Below, piece after piece: positions 21,101 through 33,480 of a stretch of DNA of 64,000 bases. The position numbers and the translations under genes were made by a program. The stretch covers positions 294,501 through 358,500 of the forward strand of contig JACVVK020000058.1 in assembly GCA_018292915.2 (NCBI GenBank), in the 5' to 3' direction. Source of the stretch: Batillaria attramentaria. Its lineage: Eukaryota > Mollusca > Gastropoda > Batillariidae. Positions within the stretch are counted from its first letter, which is position 1. Each line of letters starts with the position of its first letter. The notes below the pieces were generated by a model. The model worked only from the letters and a program-made list of their open reading frames with translations. It was not told the origin of the DNA and searched no databases.

Positions 21101-21389
21101 TTTGAGCGCGTGTTCACACACTCAATTTCTTTTTTTGCCCTCTCGCTTACTTTCACATATTTGTGAGAATGAGAACATTTCTTTCGTGATCCAAGACACA
21201 CGCGGAAGTGTGACACGCGGTAGTGCTACCCGCGGTAGTATTACACACGCGATAGTGTTACACACGCGGAAGTATTACACGCGGTACTGGTACTCGCGGT
21301 TGTATTACACTCGCGATAGTGTTACACGCGGTAGTGTTAACCGCGGTAGTGACGCTCGCGGTAGTGGCCAGCACCCGTATAGAGCGATT

Positions 21390-21425
<36 letters not shown>

Positions 21426-21472
21426 GTCACTCTGTCTGTCTGTCTGCCTCTCTTTCTATCTCTCTCTCTCTC

Positions 21473-21638
21473 GGGGAGCCGGGGATAGCCGAATGGTAGA
21501 GCGTTGAACTCCCAATGCTCGGGTCGTGAGTTCGAATCGCGGCTGGGGCCAAAAATTTCTGCTGGCCTTTTTCTCGTTGCCCCGTCTTTGGTATCACCCA
21601 TGCGTGGTGGAAAAGGACGCTAAACTTCCAAACACCCA

Positions 21639-21647
<9 letters not shown>
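21473..21647 (+). repeat. tRNA-derived SINE, B-C intergenic copy
   Basis: Ortholog of the copy at 6831, with the same A-box/B-box head and CACCCACCCA tail in (CT)n. Confidence 0.7.
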
Positions 21648-21669
<22 letters not shown>

Positions 21670-22892
21670 ACAGGTAACTCACATACAGAGCATAGCTACA
21701 ACGCGTGACACCCAATACAGCACAGGGGTAACACACACTGAGCAGTAAAACATTAACATAAGTAATGGAAGTATAGAATACGCATATATATAGGACGCAT
21801 GAGGAAGCTATTAGAAAGGTAATAAATGAATGGTTAAAGGTCAGTTTGCGGAAAAATAATGATAAATTTTAGCTTTAAAAATATGAGGGGAGTACGTAGA
21901 CTGAACAACAGATGGGAGATTATTCCATAACGTAGCCCCTGAGTAAGAGAGACTTGATTTGAACAAGTCTAGTCTGGGGCGTGTGACGAAGAGACTGTTC
22001 CTCGAAGTGCTGTACCCGCTGTCACAAGGTCTAAACAGTTTCGATAAGTAAGGAGGCGCTTTACCATTAATAATTTTGTGCATCATGATGCATTTGTTAA
22101 AGGCCAGGTGTTTTTCCAGTGGTAGACAGTCTAAAGCCGTGATCTTTTCATCAGTGGTTAGGGAGGTGTCAGGAAGGATGAGTTTGAAAGCGCGACGATA
22201 CAAAGAATTTAATTTTTTGAGATGGAAATCACCACAGTTATCCCAAAGAGTTGAAGAGTAGTCAATATGTGGCTTCACATACGCATTGAAAAATAGCTTC
22301 CGTGTCTTCAAGTCAATAACTGACTTCAACTTCGATAACAAAAAGAGTTTTTGCGAGACGGTTTTGCATACATTGTCGAGGTGGGGCTGCCATTTGAACT
22401 GGTCATCCACTGTCACCCCTAACAGACGGTGCTTACTAACCTGTTCTATTCTGGTTGCGTCATAAGAAAGATCAAGAAGCAAAGGATGGAGCTGGTGTTT
22501 TTGGCGTGTTGTGAGTACCATGCTTTTTGTTTTCGATGGATTGACTATCATATTATTATGGTCACACCAGCGAGAGATATCGTGAAGACTCTGCTGTAGA
22601 CTATTATTTATTTTTGACATGCTAGTGCCGGATGACTGGATAGTAGAATCGTCAGCAAACATATCACAACTAACTTTGGAGTCGGTTATATGCAGAGGTA
22701 AATCGTTTATAAAAATGCAAAATAACAGCGGGCCTAATACCGACCCCTGAGGAACACCACATGCCATTATCTCATCAGAAGAGTATGTGCCGTTTACATA
22801 AACAGTCTGCTTTCTGTTGCAAAGGTATGATTGAAAAAAGGAAAGAGTGGGCACTACGTGTAGCATGTGCTATGTATGTAATTCTATGTATG

Positions 22893-22931
<39 letters not shown>

Positions 22932-23013
22932 CGCGTCAAGGACAGACAGTAAGAGAGACCTGTGCGTCTATGTTCTCATCCTTGGAAAATAAAGTTTCAG
23001 TCAGTCAGTCAGT
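21670..23013. mobile_element. Non-LTR retrotransposon insertion, probably twin-primed
   Basis: Inserted in the (CT)n tract after the SINE; other units run straight from (CT)n into CCGTCCGTCTCTC. The left part is a reverse-transcriptase fragment on the minus strand. The right part (about 22860-23013) runs on the plus strand and ends as a LINE 3' end (GGAAAATAAAGTTT plus (CAGT)n). An inverted 5' segment joined to a direct 3' segment is the layout made by twin priming. Confidence 0.6.
21841..22850 (-). pseudogene. LINE reverse transcriptase, 5'-truncated
   Basis: About 335 residues of a non-LTR reverse transcriptase. It starts just before the GVPQGSVLGPLLF block (fingers/palm) and includes the catalytic FADD motif (CDMFADDST), then thumb-type sequence (HRLLGVTVDD, YVKPHIDYSSTLWDN) and a C-terminal SGATLWNNLP block typical of Jockey/CR1-type and RTE-X-type elements. 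The N-terminal RT blocks and any endonuclease are missing, so it cannot be autonomous. The frame has no internal stop, which suggests a fairly recent insertion. Confidence 0.85.
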
Positions 23014-23102
23014 CTCTCCGTCCGTCTCTCATTTAAAATCTGACTGTTGTGAGTGAAAAATTCACCAGCACTTTCAGGCAAAGAAATTAAAATCTCGATA
23101 CG

Positions 23103-23108
23103 TTTATT
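23103..23108 (-). terminator. Unit C polyadenylation signal AATAAA
   Basis: Same position relative to the unit as the signal at 7101. Confidence 0.5.
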
Positions 23109-24272
23109 GTCAGGCACACAAGAACCAAGAACGCTGTGGAACGGTCACGTGGGGCACATTGTAGTATGTGAAATCACTCTGGTGACTCCGGTTGGATCTT
23201 TTTAAGAGAGACTTTCTCTACAATAGACGTGCAGCACAGGATACGAAGAGTATGTCAAGAAAGTCACCAACACGGTCTTAATGGCCAAAAGAAATATCTG
23301 TTCATTTGGGAAACGATTCTGATTTAGAGGATATGGGAGTAAGTGTAGATAAAACGCAGGTTAAGGGACAGATGGTGTCGTCCATTCATGGACGAGATAT
23401 TGGCGATCAGAGCAAAGTGAAGACTTTGCTCGAGGCCGTTATTTCTCTGCTATGAGAGGCTTGCTATGAGCAATCCTTCTTCCTAATACGTGGGGAATGG
23501 TTGGTGCATATGCACTGGACACATGGACAGAACTATGCGGATATTTTTTTTTACATACGGATGTCAGGGGTCTGTGTCTACGTAGTAATTCTGTTGCAGG
23601 GGAAACATGAAGACTGCAGCGGTGTTGCTTTCCGAAAAGTTTTGTACGTCTTAATCACGATTTTAAGTTGGCACGGGAAACTTACAGTGGGCTAGTAGAG
23701 CACTTTGTCGAGTATCAAACCTTACGGAGATCGTTGTTGCCATTTGTGGTAAAGGCATAAACACTTTCTGTTTGGGACACTATCTGATTCAGATCTAAAT
23801 CGCGAGCTTTGTGAGCGCCTGTTTTCTCCTCACAACATTGCAAACATACAGACTTTAAGTCATCGCAAATACTGATTTGAATTCAGACTAAAGAATCAGA
23901 CGTATACATCAGAAATCAATTAGTTTATAACTTCATATCTATGTATTGAATTAAGAGACCCGGTCTGAATGCCTCACGGCCTCAAACTTGTACTTAGGCA
24001 GGGTAATACGTTAGTGATTCATTTCTATTGTTGGAATACAATTATCAGTGAGATCTTTTCCCCTACACACCAGCAGAATTGTTTCGATTAACATTAAACG
24101 AAAATGAGACAAGGTAATGGTGACGACGACTTCAAGGAGTCTGATCAAAGTCTGGCGTGAGATGAACTCTGTTCCTGTCGTTACTGCATTGTATCATTGT
24201 ATTCTCAGAATCCTTGTTTATATATGCATAACGCCCTCCCCTGGTGACTCCTTCTCTCATCTGGTTTCTTCT

Positions 24273-24528
24273 TCAGTTCTTGCGCTTGTGATGGTTTCAT
24301 TGTCGGTCTTCATGGGGCTGGCGGTTCTTCTGGAGATCTTGGAGTTTGTTCAATGGCGGTAGTTTTGCTGGTATTTTCAAAAGATTTCCGTCTCATTGCA
24401 GACATTGAGGGTAATGTCTTCTGTCTGGAATTAGCATTCGTGTTCCCAGGTTTATTGGATACGTTACCATTAAATGTGTGGAGTGTGAAGTCCAAATTTT
24501 GGAGTGGTTTCCGCACGTCTGGCTTATT
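24273..24528 (-). pseudogene. Relic cytoplasmic-tail exon in unit C 3' UTR
   Basis: Acceptor TTGCAG, then NKPDVRKPLQNLDF... to NTNANSRQ, shared with unit G. A frame break follows, and the old terminal frame ends at TGA 24273-24275. It lies beyond the TM-exon stop. Confidence 0.5.
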
Positions 24529-27500
24529 CTGCAAGAGTTGGATATGCAGTGAAATTAAGTGATAGAATTAGCTACTGATATCTGCTTACCTAATACATCC
24601 AGCCCCTTCTTTTCCCACAGATTTCCAACATTTAAATCTGCAATACTGTATACAAGGTACACCCTAACTTTGCAACAAACCGTTTTATTTACCACAAGAT
24701 CCTTGCGAACGAGCTAAAGTTCAACATTTTTCCCCGATTAATTTGATTTAAAGAGATCTCAGTATACTGTAGTTATGAACAAAACATCAGTCTCATGGAT
24801 TCACGAAAAGAAATAGAAGCGGTCTGATTGGTCACCTGTGTGTTCTTATTTCCAGACACGCCGGGCAACAGCAATACCGACAGCAGCAAGAGTCAGGATC
24901 AAGACAATAACGATAATGGCCCATAGGGAAACGTACGCGTGTCACCGCCTTCTGATGGAAGTGCTGAAAAGAAGAGAAATGCACAGGTGTGAAGTACCTT
25001 ACCTTGAAAGAACAGGACGAAAAAAAAAATGTTGGGAGGTTCCATTCTCATACAAAGAAACAAGCATTTCTTATTCTTAAGGTCTTAAAGCAAAATGTGT
25101 GTCTCACAGAAAAACAGGTCTACCGTCATCATGGATGTGGTAGGCCCAATTAGAACCTTATGGCAAAGACAGACTCACTTGCATGCCTCACTTGAAGAAG
25201 TACGTGTAGGTCCCTTCCAGTCCGTTGCTGACCTCAACACGATATAAACACCCAGGACGATCGTGTAGCACGTCAAGTGGTTTGATGCTGCAGATGACGA
25301 CGGGTAATGACGGGTCCTCCACAATACTCGTCACGTTGAACGTACCGGACGGCACGCTACTCAAGGTGGGATTCAACTTGTTCCCGTAAAAGGTAAAGAC
25401 AAACGTGTCGGGTTTAGGGTAGGCCACCACAGTAAAGGTAAGACCTGTTTCGGTTAGCTCCCTTGGCTTGTCCTTTGTGGTTGTTTCATTCCCCTTTGGT
25501 GCAGCTGTAATTAGCATAATACAGACGTTGGTTTTACAAGAAAGCAACACCACCACAACCAACAACAATAATGGCATCTGTTACAAGTGTGGCTGTAGTA
25601 ATGTACGTACATCTGTTTTCTGTGCTCCAAAAGTTTCTATTGATTTCAGGAAAACTCTAGAACTGGCCCGTTTTAACAGGCTAATTTGGTCACTGGAGGC
25701 AGTACGTGTTTAGGATCAAGTTCTGAGTCTCCGGAAATCTCGTGCAAATCGCCTGCGATTAGGTGTTATATATACGCGCCTTGGTTTCGCGGGCGTGTAC
25801 TCGATAATTCTGGATTTTTCTCAGTTTTAAAATAGTAATGAAGTGATTCATGTTCTGATTTTTTTTATTTGGTCCCCTCATGATACGTACGTCAGTCTAG
25901 AATATACGAGAACGCCAGGAAACTATATCCAAGGCTCGGAGATGTTTGTGTGGTAGTGTGCTCGAAAGAAGCTCATATGTGCGAAGCTTGAGCGTGCAGT
26001 GTGACACCAGAGACGAGCTGTAAGAAACTTCACATCGCTATAACTTTTCTACGCGCTCACGAGTCTTTTTTGTGAAGTGAATGAGACTTCTTCCGCATTC
26101 AATATAAGAATTCGCTATGTGGAGAAAGTAGGCCTGATTCACCGTATTACTCTTTAAGACGACGGGTTCTTGGATATTCACCACGTAACTACAGCAAACT
26201 GTCAATACGATACCAGACGGAGCGATTCACAGTTGAAGAACACAACTAAAACAACAGCTACGAGCCATGTTCGACCATGTTGCGAGAGAGGGAGAGAGAG
26301 GGGGGGGGGGGGGGATACATACTTCGGACATTCAGCTGAACATTGTCTTGCTTGGGACTTGGAAAGTTGTTGTCGGCAGTACAGGTGTAGCTTCCCATAT
26401 CTTCACTCGTCACGCCCACTAATGTAGAAGATACAGCCTTGTGTTCGTCACTAGGTGTGTTGCCAATCTCATTCAGTAGTTCTCCATTGGTTTTATGAAG
26501 TGTGACGCTGGGGGCGGGGCGACCGCGAGCATTGCACGTGAAGAGGACAGTGACGTTTTCCCGTTCGTTTACAGTCAGGGAGCCAGAAGTGCCGTTTATC
26601 GTGAACTTTGTCACTTTGGCCCTGTCTGAAAAACAACAACAACAACCAAAAAAAAAAAAAAACCAAAAAAACAAACAAACAAACAAACAAACAAACAAAC
26701 AAAAAACCACGCAAAATGGTTTGTTTGAGTGTCGACATCATATGTTGTCATTTTCGAAGTCACTTTCAAATCAAAACAGCAAGGGGTGGTATGAATAAAT
26801 TATTTTGAGTTTTTTCCAAGACTTTTTTCTCTTACTTTTATGAATTAGTTTAATAGATGGTGAAAGGTTAAGATATAATTTTAGAATATTCAGTCCCTCC
26901 ACTGTATGGTTATGTAGCTCATGATAGCCCTGGTGTCAGCATCACAGACAATATTGATACAGAAACAAAGCTACGTGTTCACGGCGAATTCGAGGGCTGC
27001 CTGCGTAGCACGTACCTTGTTTGTTCTAATAACTTACTTAGTGTGCTGCTGTTAAATGCAACACGTACACTGTAGAGGAATGCTGACTTGTATGTTGTGC
27101 GTATACAGAGTTGTATCAGGCGCCCACTTGGCTGTACAGCTACACGTCATGTTGTCCTCACTGGCTTGTGACGTGTCGATGGTCAGACGACTGGTCACTG
27201 ATGATGACGTCACGACGTCCGGTGTGTCTGTATGTGTTGGTGTAGTGCAGGAGAAACGGACATTTTCAACTGGCGGTTTTCCTGCCTTCGGCACTGTACA
27301 GCTGATCTCATCTCCAGCCTTTAGAATCTGACCATCTTGGTATCCGGATATTGTGGGTGGTGGTGATGGTGGGTCTGTAAAACATTCACATGAAGAGTTT
27401 CTCAAGTCTTGTAATTATTATTATTATTATTATTACAAAAACGCCTAGTAGAATTTGTCGACCTTCAAATTGGTGACATCTCTCTGGCTAGAACGAGTGT

Positions 27501-28490
27501 TTTGAAAATTTGTTTGCCCTTTTGAGGAATCAGCAGTCATTTTGTGTACGAAAAACGTGTTGAAATTACTGGGAACTATACTGAATAACTGCGTAACACA
27601 GCTCTGCACCTCCCATAGATTTTAAGTTACAAAATTATTTAAGGCGTAGGGAGTGTTGTGCATGTAAAGCTAAATACGCATGAAAAGAATTATTCAAATT
27701 CATCATTATTCCGCCATTTTTATCAAGTGAAGAAACTGCACATGTGACCGAAACTACTGAACTGTTACAGCTCTAGTATTAAGCTTAAGACTATAATGCA
27801 GCGTTTAGCTAAACATTTGTTTCGTGGTTGTTTCTTGGGGTTTTTTTTGCGATTTATGCAGAGCTGTTCTTTACTGAAAAAATTAATTTGTCATTGTTAT
27901 TCATCACCATGGTATTTCGTGTCGTGTGCGGTATCGTGCATAATCATATCTCGCCATCTAAAGAAGAAATGCGACGAAAACAAGTTTGAACGTTTAGTCT
28001 TCATATAGAATAATTATTTCGACCGTTGAAAAGTGTCGACCAAAAAAAAAACAAAAAAAACCTTGATGTGATGAGTGTAGCTGTCGTTTCTGGCAACAGG
28101 AAAAAAGGAGGTCGTTTGTGTGTGTGGTACAACAAACATGATGGACACCAGCACAGTATGTTTTTCCATTTAACCTCCTGCTGTCGTCACGGACGTTGTT
28201 TTGTACTGCCATGTATCCGGGAAAACACACAATCTCTCTCTCTCTCTCTCTCTGAATAGAATCAGCCGCGAATTACTGTTTGTGGCTTGCGCGGCTAAAA
28301 ACTCACTCACTCACTCTCTGACAAAAAAATCAGCTGTCAGACCAATCTTAGTTTTGGGTTGTTTTTGTTTGAGATCTATGACGTTTTTCTTCACTGTGAT
28401 GACGCATTAGTACATTTCACATGATGACTTTGATACAATTCTTGCAATGAAAGCAGACCCATGCACCTGAAGTGTTGCTACTGCATGTAA

Positions 28491-28940
28491 CAGGGGCGCC
28501 GGAACCGGGGGGGGGGGGGGGGGGCAGGGGGGCAGCTGCCGCCCCCGCCCCCCCCCCCCCTGTACCCAAGCAGGGGGGGGCAAGAGTATCTTTTTGCCCC
28601 CCCCCCCCCCCCCCTGCAAAATCAGGTGACTATGGCAAGAGGAGGGGCAAAGCCATGGTCTTGCCCCCCCCTCCCTTCCCCTACCCCCCCCCCCCTACCC
28701 CTCTTCCTGCTCTCTCCCTCATCCCACCCAACAGAGAACTCAGTTTAGCCGTTGCATGAAATATCAAAACGACGGCAGAAAGTCGTCTGAAAATCACTAC
28801 CCCACCCCCCCCCCCCCCCCCCCCCCCCGCTTTTCACTTTCTCCGGGCAAACGTCCTTCCTTTCACTGGCTTTGGCGTTTCCCCCCTCTGAGATTCTGCC
28901 CCCCCCCCCCCCCTCCCGCCAACATCTTCCGGCGCCCCTG
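28491..28940. mobile_element. C-rich TIR element in unit C D2-D3 intron
   Basis: Perfect 14-base terminal inverted repeats CAGGGGCGCCGGAA / TTCCGGCGCCCCTG. Flanking direct repeat TGTAA (28486-28490 and 28941-28945). The interior is dominated by G and C runs. The matching site at 55905 in unit F is empty. CAGGG termini are common in hAT-type elements, but a 5-base duplication is atypical. Confidence 0.65.
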
Positions 28941-29017
28941 TGTAAAGATCGATTTGATCGCTCAATGTGTTTAACTGACAAGTCTGTGCGACGAGCGCTC
29001 TCTCTCTCTCTCTCTGT

Positions 29018-29031
29018 CTCTTTCGCGCGCG

Positions 29032-29098
<67 letters not shown>
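29018..29098 (+). repeat. (CT)n-(CG)n-(AC)n compound microsatellite
   Basis: Runs of CT, then GC, then AC. It also occurs in units B (13344-13404) and F (55580-55662) at the same intron site. Confidence 0.8.
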
Positions 29099-29329
29099 CG
29101 AGCGTTTGTGCACGTGCTCCATCCATTGAGAGCTCTGATGTGTTCTCTCACTCTATAAATAAAAATTATGCTGTTGAGTGAGAGTCAGTGGCAAAACCAA
29201 AGCCCATTACATCGATGCCAAGCGGGCGTTTCTGCATGTGCTCCTTTGAGACCTCTGTGGTGTTCCCTCACTCAGTTATGCTGTTAAGTAGGAGTCAGTG
29301 GCAGTGAGCCCAGTACATCGATGAAATTC

Positions 29330-29836
29330 CCAATTTCCACGTCTAAAATTAGAGAATTCGGAAAAAGTGGCGAGACATCCCCAAGAAACGCCAGCGTCAC
29401 GTCAATCAAACATGACGTCGGCAAAATGACGCTGATACTTTGAGTCAGTGCGCTTCGGCTTTTCTTTGTGAGGCGTATGGCTTGTGGAGGAAATGTGCTC
29501 GGAGTACAAATTTTCCACTGACGATACGGGGTGTAGTGATTTTTTTTTCTGATTCTTTTGTATATTTTTTACGACCCCAGAAACACATTATCGATGTATA
29601 ATTCGAGCGATTTTGAGATATAAAATCGGTTCACCAGCACTGTCATGAGGTAGGGTTTAGGCTACGTTAAGATTATGAAAGCGACCACCTCCAAAATTCA
29701 ACCGAATTATAGAGTCCGTATTCATGCTATCTATTTCCCTAAAAGGAAGTGATTTAAATACATACTACGCCTCTAAACGCCAGATAACCGACTTTTCTTA
29801 AAAGGGCGCTTGAGAGACACACGAACGGACACAATT

Positions 29837-29883
<47 letters not shown>

Positions 29884-30080
29884 GGCGGAGAAGTGCGTTC
29901 GGTGCACCATACACGTCACCATCGATGACGCGCGTTTTCTTACGTCATTGTCAGAGTTACACTAGCAAAATCGTATCTGCGGGAGATAAGTAGTGACGTG
30001 CGTTTCTAACACAGAGGCTTGCCCACGACTGTGGAAAATTTAACCCTTACTATGATGTTGTTTCCATTACTCTGGAAACA
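29330..30080 (+). repeat. AC-bearing interspersed repeat, copy in unit C intron
   Basis: The longest left end in the window (from AAATTCCCAATTTCC); (AC)n at 29842-29879; near-palindrome GTTGTTTCCATTACTCTGG at the right. Confidence 0.55.
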
Positions 30081-30936
30081 AAATAAAAACAAACGCAAAA
30101 ACCAAACCCAAAGAAAACAAAACAAAAATAACAAACCTTACACGGCATTTAAAATTGGGAGGGTTTGTCTTCATGCATTTACAGCGAAAAAAAAAAAAAA
30201 AAAAAACCCAAAAAACCTGAACCAGTAGTAAACAGTTCAAATCAGGACTCATCCAAGAAAACATCATTACTGATTGAGATTGCGAATGAAATCATGGTAG
30301 TTATTGATAAATTACGAAGACCAAAGGTATACATACACTCAAGTCTCACAGTAAAACGTGTTGACGCCTTCCTGAAGTCAAATCCACCCGTGTTCTGTGC
30401 CCTGCACGTGACGATCTTCCCATCATCAGCTGAAACACGAGGTGTGAACGTGCACGTAGTGCCCGTGTTACCGTTATCACACCCTACAGGTGACCAGGAG
30501 TATGATGGTCTAGGGTAAGAGTCCCGATCTCGACACGTGAGAGTGAGACTCCTTGATCCGTCAGAAGGGAATGGTGACTGTCCACTGATCTCCAGTGTGT
30601 TGTCTGAGGGACCATCTAGAAATATCAAGAATTATAAATCAACACTTGAAGACAGTATAACACGCTTCGGACGAATCCGCAGTCGAAATCGAGTTTTGTT
30701 CGACTTATTCCATAAAAACTGGAAAAAAATCAACTTAAGCGTGTTTGTCTAAAATGTGTGTTTAATTGAATGGGAAAAAAAAGCAAATAAATAAATAAAC
30801 AAACCTTCACCCGTTAAATGCGAAGGTAATCGGCAAATCACCGACTCAATACGTTAGTTTACTGACTTCAAAGGAAAGACACGGTATGACGAAAAGAAAA
30901 TTCCTTCTTGTCACGTTACTTACACGCTACATGCAG

Positions 30937-32566
30937 GGGTTATGAAAGCTGAAAAATCTTGCTAGTCCGTCGGGCTAGTAAGATGTAAAACCAACTAGCC
31001 CGAAACCATTTCCACTAGTCCAAAAATGCATTTTGTCAAATATAGACCTATTTGTAAAAAAAAAAAAAAAAAAAAAAAGATTCACAACACTGTTATAGGG
31101 GGTAGAAATGATCCAGGATAAAAAAAAAAAGGAAACAAGAGTGGCGAAGCCACGTCTGCGTAGCGCCAAAGGCGCCCTACCTAAGGGGATCCGGGGGCAT
31201 GCTCCCCAGGGAAATTTTTTTAAATCTAGATTAAAATCTGTGCAATCTGGTGTATTCTGACTGCAAAATTGCGCATAATCTGGGATGAAAAATTTCAGAA
31301 AAGATATGCTTTTTTGTTTTTTGTTTTATCAGACCATCAAACAACTTTGTTTTTGTGGTCTTCATTCAATTTCACACAACCCTTGAAAGAGCATGTTCCC
31401 CACAATGGCAATGCTTGAGGTCACTCATGCATCATTCAGACTACTCTCAACTTCAGATAAGCCATGACACTGATTTACATCTCTGAAACAGATTTTTGTT
31501 CTACAGTAGAGCCTCACGGCAACTGAGTTGGTCGCTCAAGTCACAGACACTCACGGTGGTGTCCGGACCACTCCGAGTCCCCAGGAGCGCATGTCAACCG
31601 TAGAGATCATGGCATAATAAATGATAATTGGTACAAGCATAAATGTGACTCAGTAGCAGAGTCTGGTGTTTCTGTGGAGTCTTTCAGCAGTCAAGATTGT
31701 GTGACTTTACCTAACTTGAATTTGCACGAAGGATAACGTGTCCGAACGACGTACACTGACATCACGGCGTTGCCGATGTGCTGTCATTCAAATCACTGAG
31801 TTTAGTCCGGTTGAATTGCAGCGGCATCACAGTCTCTCCCTTTCTCTCACCGTCACCATGGCAATCACACACACACACACACACACACACGTGTCCAAAC
31901 GACGCACACACCGAGACATCCCGGCGTTGCAGATTTGCTTAGTGTCAAATCGCTGAGTTTAGTCCGGCTGAATTCGCAGTTTCCGTTTTCTTTATTGTCA
32001 AACACGAAAACAAGGGGGCCGGATTAGTACGGATTAGTACCCACGCGATACCTACCAAATATCCGCCTTAATTCGATCACACACACCGGCACACAAAGAA
32101 ACACGTTCACACGCACCGACATACGCGTGATAGGGTGTCTTGTAAAAACAATGGTCAGTGATTTGACAGGCGTAAAGGACGTCGGAACTTTCGGATGAGG
32201 TGATAACTACCCGCAGAGCTGCAGTGGAGCTTCGGGGACGATGCGCTAATTGCCCTGTCTTTGTCCGCGGTCACGCGTGCACAGTAGGGGGTGGGCCACA
32301 CAAAATTAATTCGCTGTCTTGCCAGGACCGTATCGAGGGGAGATTTGCACCGTTCGCGGAAAGCGTACTACTGGGAATTTTTTTTTTCCAGACAGAGAGA
32401 GGGAGGCTCGCTGACAGTACCTTGTGCATTCAGCTCTGTGAAAATAGAGCAAGCTTTGCCTCGTAATCTCAACTAGTCCGGCGGGCCAGTGGTAAAACAA
32501 TTTAACTAGTCCGACGGTGTTTTCACTAGTCTGCGGGCTTTCGGACGAGTCTTTTCATAATGCCTG
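30937..32566. mobile_element. hAT-like non-autonomous element between D2 and D1 of unit C
   Basis: Direct repeat TACATGCAG flanks it (30928-30936 and 32567-32575); unit D has the same site once, at 40417-40425. Ends are inverted: CAGGGGTTATGAAA and the complement of TTTTCATAATGCCTG. Subterminal repeats ACTAGTCCG(T/G)CGGGC(T/C)AGT occur near both ends, as in hAT-type elements. No transposase frame is seen. The empty unit D site shows insertion after the C-D duplication. Confidence 0.65.
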
Positions 32567-33111
32567 TACATGCAGTGTGTATTTTGTCGTTTTGATGTGT
32601 CCGTCGTACACCATCTGACACACGTCCCGTTGTCCGGTCTCCCCACATCGGTACTGTCTTCAAAGAAAAGACATGGTATGACGAAAAGAAATTAATTCTT
32701 GTCGCTTTACTTACACGCTACAAGCAGTGTGTATGTTGTTGTTGTGATTTGTCCGCCGTACACCATCTGACACACGTACTGAGTCCCGTTGTCCTTTCTC
32801 CCTACGGTACCTATCACCAGATGTGACGTGTCGGAATGACCTGGCCAGGTCAAGGACTCCGGTGACAATCCGGGTGGCGAGACACAGGTGCAGTCCAGTT
32901 GAGATCCATCGTCAGCATGTTCTGGGCAGTTTGTTGTTGGAGGCAGTAAACCTTAAACGGCGACGGAACAAACATCTCTTTGTAGTGTACGTAATATATT
33001 GAGACAAGTATTCACAGAAAGCTACATTAATTGCGAAAACAACACCAGCAGTCTCTGTCTGTCTGTCTGTCTGTGTGTTTCTCTCTACACTTACAAGTTA
33101 ATGCATGTTGT

Positions 33112-33176
<65 letters not shown>

Positions 33177-33332
33177 TGTCTACACTTTAGGATTTGAACG
33201 AAGATTTTTGTTGGGTTTTTTTTTTAAACAGCACGTTTGCAAACTGGTAAATCCCACCGTTTTCAAAAAAAGTTATATCAGTTTCAAGCAGTGTGGTGTT
33301 CAAAACGTTTCGAAAGGTCTGCCTGTCTGCTA

Positions 33333-33370
<38 letters not shown>

Positions 33371-33480
33371 TCAATAGAGATTAGCCGCGAAATAGTCTTT
33401 GTAGCTTGCGCCGCGTGAAGCCCTAACGAACTAACTAACTAACTCTTCAATAGATATCGGGAAATACAACATAAACCTAC

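Larger units (their letters stand above)
20362..21376. mobile_element. Foldback-like element with subrepeat TIRs in B-C spacer
   Basis: Flanked by a direct repeat GTATAGAGCG (20352-20361 and 21377-21386); in other units that sequence occurs once. Both termini are inverted arrays of a 15-17-base subrepeat (ACACTACCGCGTGTA and variants), about 130 bases on the left and 185 on the right. The inside has (GA)n, a 12-13-base minisatellite and a unique segment. The subrepeat TIRs and 9-10-base target duplication recall foldback/Mutator-type elements. Confidence 0.65.
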
